From Nitrosomonas sp. (GTDB lineage Bacteria > Pseudomonadota > Gammaproteobacteria > Burkholderiales > Nitrosomonadaceae), in the NCBI RefSeq assembly GCF_022842015.1, contig NZ_JALHQJ010000029.1, positions 1-37,956 of the forward strand: a stretch of DNA of 37,956 nt, in the 5' to 3' direction. Shown here piece after piece: positions 33,040 to 37,956 of this stretch (its first letter is position 1; every line of letters starts with the position of its first letter). The position numbers and the translations under genes are program-made. The notes below the pieces were generated by a model that did no database searches, had not been told where the DNA came from, and saw nothing but the letters and a program-made list of their open reading frames with translations.

Positions 33040-33346
33040 TTTCGATCGCTAAAATCATCTCTATCATTGCTTGTTTTTTTGGGTCATTTGTTTTATATGT
33101 TTTTGTTTGGTCTTCTGACTCATCGAATCCGTCCAGCCAATCTTTTGGCAATCCAAGCCTCGATTCGATATCCGACTTCATGTTTTCACCGATACCTTTG
33201 CCGCCCGTAACGTATCTTGATACCAAATTAGCTGCTATACCTAAAGCCTCTGCCATTGCAGACTGCTTGCCTCCAAACCTTTCATTCAGAATGGTTTTAA
33301 GTCTTTTGTTCCTTATAGGTTTTTTAGTGGTTGTCATTACCAACAT
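32966..33346 (-). CDS. CI-like repressor without cleavage domain
   Basis: A 126-aa protein with a lambda-type helix-turn-helix at about 27-60 (GGKQSAMAEALGIAANLVSR and on to the YVTGGKGIG segment), then a linker and short helical C-terminus. There is no S24 peptidase domain, so RecA-stimulated self-cleavage is not expected. It is divergent from cro and lies among five related operators. GGGA lies about 12 nt upstream of ATG 33346; ATG 33337 is an alternative, with an operator half-site across it. Confidence 0.9.
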   Translation of the reverse strand: MLVMTTTKKPIRNKRLKTILNERFGGKQSAMAEALGIAANLVSRYVTGGKGIGENMKSDIESRLGLPKDWLDGFDESEDQTKTYKTNDPKKQAMIEMILAIENDSDTDYASYTLRLVTEKHKSGGR

Positions 33347-33358
33347 AATCTAATCCCA

Positions 33359-33412
33359 TTACCAAAAAGTAAATGACCAACTGGTATTGACATAATAATT
33401 ACCAGTTGGTAA
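33359..33412. promoter_or_regulatory. Operator region OR (three 14-bp sites)
   Basis: TTACCAAAAAGTAA (33359-33372, degenerate), TGACCAACTGGTAT (33374-33387) and TTACCAGTTGGTAA (33399-33412), centres 15 and 25 bp apart. The last lies over the -10 of PR; the second abuts its -35. A half-site TTACCAAC (33337-33344) extends into the repressor gene. The weak leftward promoter for the repressor would lie in this segment but has no clear consensus. Confidence 0.88.
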
Positions 33413-33415
33413 CAT
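33387..33415 (+). promoter_or_regulatory. Rightward early promoter PR, likely leaderless cro mRNA
   Basis: TTGACA (33387-33392), a 17-bp spacer and TAACAT (33410-33415). The expected start falls at or within a base or two of the cro ATG at 33422, so the cro message would be leaderless. Confidence 0.85.
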
Positions 33416-33421
33416 GAAGCC

Positions 33422-33673
33422 ATGAACGCATTAAAATCTTACTTAAATTCCTTAGAGCCAGAGAAGCAAGAGCAATTTGCAACTAAGTGCGGGACAACAG
33501 TTGGATATATGAGGAAAATAATTTGCTCCAAAGGTGAGTTGTTTTTTGGGCCTGTCATTTCGAGAAAAATCGAGGAATATTCAGGCGGTAAAGTATCGAG
33601 AATTGATCTGCGTCCGCATGATTGGCGTGACCATTGGCCAGAGCTTGAGGGAAAGACGGGAATATCGGCATAA
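33422..33673 (+). CDS. Cro/YdaS-like regulator
   Basis: An 83-aa protein of the Cro/YdaS type: SLEPEKQEQFATKCGTTVGY is the helix-turn-helix entry and VSRIDLRPHDWRDHWPEL the family ending. It would bind the same operators and turn off the repressor. It has no ribosome-binding site of note, in keeping with a leaderless start at the promoter start point. Confidence 0.88.
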   Translation: MNALKSYLNSLEPEKQEQFATKCGTTVGYMRKIICSKGELFFGPVISRKIEEYSGGKVSRIDLRPHDWRDHWPELEGKTGISA

Positions 33674-33679
33674 GAAATC

Positions 33680-33925
33680 ATGATCAAAACAACTAATTCC
33701 AAAACCAAACCATCGGCACAAAAAATAAATAACTTTAGCGCTACACGATGGTTTGCTATTCGAAGATCTGATAGTGAGGTAATTGCTGATGGTGAAACGT
33801 ACCTGGAATGTTCTGATGCAGCTGCCAGTGCGTCAGGTTGGGATAAAGCGCCGGGTACTGTTGCGCCTTATTTCATGACCACTCATGCATGGTTTTGCAG
33901 TGATCAGCATATGGATTTTCTATAA
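33680..33925 (+). CDS. Small early protein of unknown function
   Basis: An 81-aa frame 6 bases after cro. FSATRWFAIRRSDSEVIADG and YLECSDAAASASGWDKAPGT look like a compact domain; HAWFCSDQHMDFL ends it. No function recognised; an early regulator is possible by position. Confidence 0.65.
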   Translation: MIKTTNSKTKPSAQKINNFSATRWFAIRRSDSEVIADGETYLECSDAAASASGWDKAPGTVAPYFMTTHAWFCSDQHMDFL

Positions 33926-33930
33926 ATAGC

Positions 33931-34044
33931 ATGAATTTTATTGACTTCTCAGCCGTGCCTGTTCGGTTAAAGCAGGTTATGCCGGTGAATCGGTGTTTCA
34001 TATCTCCTTGGTGTGCGTGGCCGCCGCTGCTTTCCTTCCTTTAG
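33931..34044 (+). CDS. 37-aa leader peptide upstream of a terminator
   Basis: A 37-codon frame starting 5 bases after the previous stop. It ends in the loop of the strong terminator that follows; a ribosome finishing it would cover the 5' arm. Near its end it has SPWCAWPPLLSFL with two Trp codons and one Cys codon, a leader-peptide-like composition. No good ribosome-binding site (AAATAGC). Coding status uncertain; an attenuation role is an inference. Confidence 0.4.
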   Translation: MNFIDFSAVPVRLKQVMPVNRCFISPWCAWPPLLSFL

Positions 34045-34065
34045 CAGTGGTGGCCATTTTTATTT
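34018..34065 (+). terminator. Strong intrinsic terminator/attenuator in the rightward early operon
   Basis: A 13-bp stem (34018-34030 with 34044-34056, two G-U pairs) with a 13-nt loop, followed by TTTTTATTT. It separates cro and its neighbour from the replication genes, the place of tR1 in lambda, so replication gene expression should need read-through or attenuation control. Confidence 0.9.
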
Positions 34066-34080
34066 GTCAGGATGGCATGT

Positions 34081-34281
34081 ATGAGCTTTAAGCTTGAGTT
34101 TAGAGAATTAAAAAGTAAAGATAGAGTGCTTATCAGTAGGACAGTTTTCCAATTGGGTGAACTATCTAGACCTCATGGCAAATGGGTTCTTTCCTACGTA
34201 AATAATAATACTTTCGAATTTGATTCATCTGATTTGAAACAGATTTCGTCTAAGTTAGACGAGATGAATGGATCGAAATAA
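34081..34281 (+). CDS. Small protein upstream of the primase-helicase
   Basis: A 66-aa protein (FKLEFRELKSKDRVLISRTV, LGELSRPHGKWVLSYVNN, then a SDLKQISSKLDEM helix). ATG 34081 is preferred over 34072 since AGGA lies about 8 nt upstream. It ends 2 bases before the primase-helicase gene. Unknown function, probably replication-linked. Confidence 0.7.
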   Translation: MSFKLEFRELKSKDRVLISRTVFQLGELSRPHGKWVLSYVNNNTFEFDSSDLKQISSKLDEMNGSK

Positions 34282-34283
34282 GT

Positions 34284-36674
34284 ATGAATCCACGACAGCC
34301 TACGATTGATTTTCAACATATCGCCCAGACTGCGCTAGGAAGTGCCAGGCGATTATTAAATGAGTGGGTGCCGGGTGGTTCGTGGAGTGGTGATGAATAC
34401 AAGCCGCGCAATCCTACGCGCGAGGATCGCCGTCCTGGCTCATTCGTTATTAATGCGAAAACCGGTCAATGGATCGATAACGCTACGGGTGATCGTGGCG
34501 GGGATTTGATCAGCCTTTATGCGTACATTAAATTCCTGGATCAGAAGCAGGCAGCGATCGATGTGGCTTCGATGGTTGGGTTTGATGTTGCGGACAGTTC
34601 GTCGAAAGAAAATTTTAGAAATAATAATGGAAATCACCATCCTGGCGATGTGAATAATCATGTGCCTGTCGATGATGAGATTTCCAAGCATAAAAAATCG
34701 CCCTGGGTGCCGATTATGCCGGTTCCTGCTGATGCTTCGGTTCCGCCTGTTGCGCATTATGCGCGTGGCCGGCCTGATGTTATTTATACGTATCGTGATG
34801 AGGATGGTGCGGTTAATGGGTATGTGTACCGGTTTACGACTTCGGATGGTGGGAAAGAAACGTACCCGGTGACTTTTTGCCGCAACCGAGACAACGGCAA
34901 GGAAGAATGGCGTTGGATGGCTTTTCCTGAGTTGCGACCGCTTTATAATCTTGATCATCTGGCTGATTTCCCTGATTTACCGGTTTTGCTGGTCGAGGGT
35001 GAGAAGTGTGCTGATGTGGCAACTTCTGAATTTAGCGAGGATTATGTTTGCATCACATGGCCTGGTGGGTCTAAGGCTATCAGTAAGGTAGATTTTTCTC
35101 CATTGATTGGCAGGAAAATTGTTGCGTGGGCAGATTGTGATGCCAAGCGAGAAAAATTATCTCGTGAAGAAAGGGTTTCTGGTATTGACCCTGATAGCAA
35201 GTCTTATCTTCCTGAGTCAGATCAGCCGGGTATGCGTGCAATGCGTGATATCCGCAAGATCTTACTGAGTCTTGATCCTTCCATTGATTTTCAGTTTATT
35301 GATATTCCTAAGCCTGGTGATAAGCCGGATGGTTGGGATATTGCGGATGCTGTTGATGACGGCATTGATCTGATTGAGTTTATTTCAAAGGTTAGAAAGC
35401 CACCTCCTAAGCGATCCAGTGATACTCGCCCTGTCAATCGTAGCGATAACGGTCTGCTTCTTAATAAAGATTACAAGATTGTCCCTTGCCTGGCGAATAT
35501 TTATGACATTTTGCGTACTGATTCGCGGTGGGGTGGAGTGCTGGCTTTTAATGAGTTTTCTTATGTGATCTGCAAGTTGAAGCCGCCGCCGTTCGAGCGT
35601 TCTGCTGTTGGTGAGTGGGATGCTAATGATGATGTGCAGACTTCGATGTGGCTTACTCGTGAGTATGGTTTTGCGCCAACTCCTGCTCAGGTGACCGAGG
35701 CGGTCGAAGCGCTGGCGCGGGCGAATGGATTTCATCCGGTGCGTGATTATCTCGATAGTTTGGAATGGGATGGTATCAGTCGCGTGGATGATTGGATTTC
35801 GGATTATATCGGCGCGCCTAAGTCTCCTTACGTGATGCGTGTTTCCCGATGGTTTTTGATGGGTATGGTTGCGCGGGTTATGGACCCTGGCGTTAAGTTT
35901 GATTGTTGCCTTGTGCTTGAGGGTACCCAGGGCAGGCGTAAGTCGTCAATGTTGCGCGTTCTTGCTGGTGAGTGGTTTGGTGATACTGACTTGGATTTGC
36001 ACAACAAGGATTCAATGAATTCGATTCGCGGCAAGTGGCTTTATGAGTTCGCTGAGTTGGGTTCTTTGGCCAGGGCTGAGGCTACCCGGCAGAAGTCTTT
36101 TTTATCGCGTCAGGTGGATGAGTTCAGGCCGCCTTATGCGCGCAGGGATATTCGCAGTCCGCGCCAGCTTGTGTTCGGGGGAACCACCAACGATTGGGCG
36201 TGGAACAAGGATGAGACGGGCGGGAGGCGGTTTTGGCCGATTGAGTGCAAGTCTGACATCGATTGTGATGGTTTGGCGGGTGTACGTGATCAGTTGTTTG
36301 CGGAGGCGGTGCATTTGTATCGTCAGGGTAAACGATTCTGGCCAACGTCGGAAGAGCAGCAAAAAATATTTGATCCTGAGCAGATCAAGCGGCATCAGGT
36401 TGATGGTTACGTTGAGATGTTGGAGGGGTTTGTTAAGCAGCAGGTTAGCGATTTCAAGATGGCCGATGCTGCTGAGTATTTGAAAGTTGATCCTACGAGA
36501 TTGTCGCGGGATATTCAGACACGTATCGGAAAGGCGTTGACTGCGCTTGGCTGTAATCGTGTCGAGAAAAGGTCAAACGCGATCAGGTTTTGGTATCAGC
36601 CGCCATGCAGTGATGTCGGAACTGGGGACAAAAGTGATCGTGTCGAGGGGGTTGCTGATGGCATTCCTTTCTAA
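34284..36674 (+). CDS. Primase-helicase, Toprim plus VapE/SF3-like
   Basis: A 796-aa replication protein. The N-terminus (residues 1-90) is a primase-type zinc-like domain without Cys, with RPGSFVINAKTGQWIDNATG and RGGDLISLYAYI. A Toprim part lies at about 230-290 (VLLVEGEKCADVA, GGSKAISKV, VAWADCDAK). The C-terminal virulence-associated-E ATPase has Walker A GTQGRRKSS near 549 and motifs LYEFAELGSL, RPPYARRDIRSPRQLVFGGT and GGRRFWPIE. It should make primers and unwind DNA from the origin, which is likely the repeat array directly downstream. Confidence 0.93.
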   Translation: MNPRQPTIDFQHIAQTALGSARRLLNEWVPGGSWSGDEYKPRNPTREDRRPGSFVINAKTGQWIDNATGDRGGDLISLYAYIKFLDQKQAAIDVASMVGFDVADSSSKENFRNNNGNHHPGDVNNHVPVDDEISKHKKSPWVPIMPVPADASVPPVAHYARGRPDVIYTYRDEDGAVNGYVYRFTTSDGGKETYPVTFCRNRDNGKEEWRWMAFPELRPLYNLDHLADFPDLPVLLVEGEKCADVATSEFSEDYVCITWPGGSKAISKVDFSPLIGRKIVAWADCDAKREKLSREERVSGIDPDSKSYLPESDQPGMRAMRDIRKILLSLDPSIDFQFIDIPKPGDKPDGWDIADAVDDGIDLIEFISKVRKPPPKRSSDTRPVNRSDNGLLLNKDYKIVPCLANIYDILRTDSRWGGVLAFNEFSYVICKLKPPPFERSAVGEWDANDDVQTSMWLTREYGFAPTPAQVTEAVEALARANGFHPVRDYLDSLEWDGISRVDDWISDYIGAPKSPYVMRVSRWFLMGMVARVMDPGVKFDCCLVLEGTQGRRKSSMLRVLAGEWFGDTDLDLHNKDSMNSIRGKWLYEFAELGSLARAEATRQKSFLSRQVDEFRPPYARRDIRSPRQLVFGGTTNDWAWNKDETGGRRFWPIECKSDIDCDGLAGVRDQLFAEAVHLYRQGKRFWPTSEEQQKIFDPEQIKRHQVDGYVEMLEGFVKQQVSDFKMADAAEYLKVDPTRLSRDIQTRIGKALTALGCNRVEKRSNAIRFWYQPPCSDVGTGDKSDRVEGVADGIPF

Positions 36675-36678
36675 AATG

Positions 36679-36927
36679 TTCCATACCTCATGTCAGGTAT
36701 GGAACAAGTATGGAACCTGGAAAGGCGCATGGGGGCTTGTTCTTCCATACCTTCCATACCTTCCATACTTGATGCTTCCCGCACGTATACGGGGGCGCGT
36801 GTGCGTGTGCGCGCGTATATGCGTAAGTACGTATTTCAGTATGGAAGGTATGGAAGTATGGAAGAGTGGCATGAACAAAAGCTCTCCAACTTCCATACCT
36901 GTTCCATACCTCAACTTAGGTATGGAA
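36679..36927. repeat. Twelve-copy TTCCATACC array, likely replication origin
   Basis: Nine-base TTCCATACC (F) or GGTATGGAA (R): F 36679, R 36696, R 36707, F 36743, F 36752, F 36761, R 36838, R 36847, R 36855, F 36891, F 36902, R 36919 (start bases; three copies differ in the last base). The order F R R F F F | R R R F F R is its own reverse complement. The outer pairs both have 8-base spacers and the inner gaps are 27 bases on each side. The 70-base centre is a G/C-A/T alternating tract (GCGCGTGTGCGTGTGCGCGC, then GTATATGCG). It begins 5 bases after the primase-helicase stop. No gene is supported inside it. Confidence 0.85.
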
Positions 36928-36938
36928 GGTTGGGTTTT

Positions 36939-37190
36939 ATGAATAAAGATGATGTGCGTCGTTTATTCCCAGAGTGCATTGAGTTTGCCGACAAGATGCG
37001 AGATGTGTTCGGTCCGGGTGTGAAGCTGACTTATGCTGAAGAGAATGGCCTCAAGATTGGTCAGCGTGCAACTGTTGATCCTGATCGAGTGGTTAAGTTG
37101 AGCGAGATTGTGCTGGATTCCAGACCGATGGACGAGATTATTGCAGAGCGTGATGGTGGTAAGAGCAGGGGCAAGAATGAAAGGAAATAG
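36939..37190 (+). CDS. Small conserved phage protein after the origin array
   Basis: An 83-aa protein (NKDDVRRLFPECIEFADKMR, GVKLTYAEENGLKIGQR, ending in a basic tail GGKSRGKNERK). ATG 36939 is preferred; GGAAGG 9 nt upstream is part of the last array copy. The longer frame back to 36690 is the array read as protein and is not believed. Function unknown. Confidence 0.75.
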   Translation: MNKDDVRRLFPECIEFADKMRDVFGPGVKLTYAEENGLKIGQRATVDPDRVVKLSEIVLDSRPMDEIIAERDGGKSRGKNERK

Positions 37191-37383
37191 CAGGGCATTG
37201 CCGAGGTTTTATTACCACGATCCTGCTGATGTTGCGGAACGGTTGGAGCTGGATCGGCTTGGGTGCAGTGCTTGTTTATCTCACAAGTTGGTGTTTGATC
37301 GTGTGATTTGTGGTGATGAAAGGAATGATCGTCAGGTCGGCGTGCCGAGAGTAGGGCATCGGTGCCGGTGGTTTAAGGATTGA
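37177..37383 (+). CDS. Small Cys-containing early protein
   Basis: A 68-aa protein that overlaps the previous gene by 14 bases; AGGGG lies upstream of ATG 37177. Cys residues (CSACLSHK and later VICGDERN, HRCRWF) suggest a zinc-binding fold. Position before Q suggests a recombination or regulatory accessory role, but the family is not recognised. Confidence 0.7.
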   Translation: MKGNSRALPRFYYHDPADVAERLELDRLGCSACLSHKLVFDRVICGDERNDRQVGVPRVGHRCRWFKD

Positions 37384-37397
37384 TAATGGAGAGTGCT

Positions 37398-37808
37398 ATG
37401 GATAGATCAGGAATTTTCTTGTTTGATAAGAGCACAGTTGTTTCCAGGTTGGTTCGATGGGGATCGTGGAAGATGGATAGTTGCGTGGCTCTTGGTTATC
37501 CCTCAATGTCTCCGTTCATGCGCATGACTCCCAGCGCTACTGTTGGAGCAATCCAGGATGAGATTGATTCTGAGTGTTTGCAGACGGATAGGGTGGTGAT
37601 GTCTCTCAGTGATGTTCATAAGCTTGTGGTAAGAAATGAATATGTGTTGCATTCTGACAAGAAATCATCCGAAAGGGCTGCTATTACTGGATTTTCAAAG
37701 AGAACTTACTATGATTATCTTGGTTGTGCTCACAGTGAAATTGCAAAGAGTTTAAATTTAATGTTGACTAGCTCGCACACTTCTAGTATAAATGTGCTAA
37801 ATGTTTAA
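37398..37808 (+). CDS. Antitermination Q-like late activator
   Basis: A 136-aa protein with VVSRLVRWGSWKMDSCVALG near the N-terminus, QTDRVVMSLSDVHKLVVRNE in the middle and FSKRTYYDYLGCAHSEIAKS near the end. This RLxRWGxW ... GYPS ... TYYxxL pattern is that of the phage antitermination Q family. It is last in the early operon, directly before the late promoter and terminator. ATG 37398 has GGAG 6 nt upstream; ATG 37386 is possible. The late promoter overlaps its 3' end. Confidence 0.8.
   Translation: MDRSGIFLFDKSTVVSRLVRWGSWKMDSCVALGYPSMSPFMRMTPSATVGAIQDEIDSECLQTDRVVMSLSDVHKLVVRNEYVLHSDKKSSERAAITGFSKRTYYDYLGCAHSEIAKSLNLMLTSSHTSSINVLNV
37764..37792 (+). promoter_or_regulatory. Late promoter PR'
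   Basis: TTGACT (37764-37769), 17-bp spacer and TATAAA (37787-37792), inside the end of the Q-like gene; expected start near 37799. The terminator at 14-42 (37851-37879) follows at about +52 to +80. This is the PR'-tR' pattern of lambdoid late operons. Sequence around the -10 may hold the Q-binding element. Confidence 0.88.
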
Positions 37809-37837
37809 AAATTCCGTCTAGCATAAACTGAAGATTC

Positions 37838-37956
37838 CTTTAATACTATTAAGCCAGCCATTTCGAGCTGGCTTTTTTTATGCCTATTTCAGCTAGGAAA
37901 CCTTGCTCACATGCAGGATGTGATGTGTTGGTTCATGGCGTTAGTAAATGTGATAA
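37838..37956. repeat. Terminal direct repeat, copy 2 (contig overlap)
   Basis: Identical to 1-119, including the terminator and the first 77 bases of the HNH gene. It should be removed to obtain the 37,837-bp circle. Confidence 0.95.

Noticed and set aside
36679..36927. CRISPR array
   Set aside because: Repeats are 9 bp, in both orientations, partly tandem, and spacers are not of uniform length; no cas genes are present.
36547..36942. Open frames across the repeat array with Pro-Tyr-Leu repeats
   Set aside because: The peptide repeats are only the TTCCATACC units translated. The true downstream gene starts at 36939 with its own ribosome-binding site.

Overview
The window is the complete genome of a temperate, long-tailed (siphovirus-type) phage of a Gram-negative bacterium, in circular form. 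Bases 1-119 are repeated exactly at 37838-37956, so the unit circle is 37,837 bp and the repeat looks like an assembler overlap. The virion module is HK97-like (HNH, TerS, TerL, portal, ClpP-type protease, capsid, connectors, tail tube, frameshifted chaperone, tape measure). Rz/Rz1 spanins imply an outer membrane. The attP carries the 3' part of a tRNA-Leu(CAA) gene. An intact attP flanked by arm-type sites shows the excised form, not an integrated prophage. The G+C content (about half in structural genes) and general style would fit a betaproteobacterium, but the host cannot be fixed from the sequence.

Layout. Late genes run rightward across the contig junction, from a promoter inside the Q-like gene (37764-37792), through a terminator at 14-42, to 23143: packaging and head (43-7440), tail (7430-19022), lysis (19066-20572), then small accessory and virion-decoration genes (20565-23143). 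attP (23145-23395) and a leftward integrase follow. The leftward early operon (30606 down to 23404) starts at a PL-like promoter and carries an exported 46-aa protein, DUF2303 and partner genes, a dNMP kinase, SSB, several tiny membrane proteins, an HNH protein, a DUF4224 protein and integrase. The immunity region (30724-33415) is bounded by two promoters of the same design (TTGACA, 17 bp, TAAYAT) embedded in copies of one 14-bp operator. Between them lie a short CI-like repressor without a cleavage domain, a hidden 51-aa ORF, a TerB/BRCT-like protein, and a convergent A+T-rich two-gene cargo module in the place lambda uses for rex. The rightward early operon holds Cro, a small gene, a leader-peptide/terminator element, a VapE-type primase-helicase, a 12-copy symmetric repeat array that is the best origin candidate, two small genes and the Q-like late activator.

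How it works together. CI and Cro compete for the shared operators at PL and PR. PR expression yields the replication protein, whose likely origin lies directly downstream, and finally Q. Q is inferred to let polymerase started at PR' read through the terminator in front of the HNH gene, switching on packaging, head, tail and lysis.

The most interesting items are the mirror-symmetric 12-copy array around an alternating purine-pyrimidine core, the cargo module plus BRCT-type protein in the immunity region, a three-hairpin structured element upstream of ssb, and a set of five overlooked small ORFs (22, 26, 46, 51 and 59 aa), most stitched to neighbours by 4-bp overlaps.
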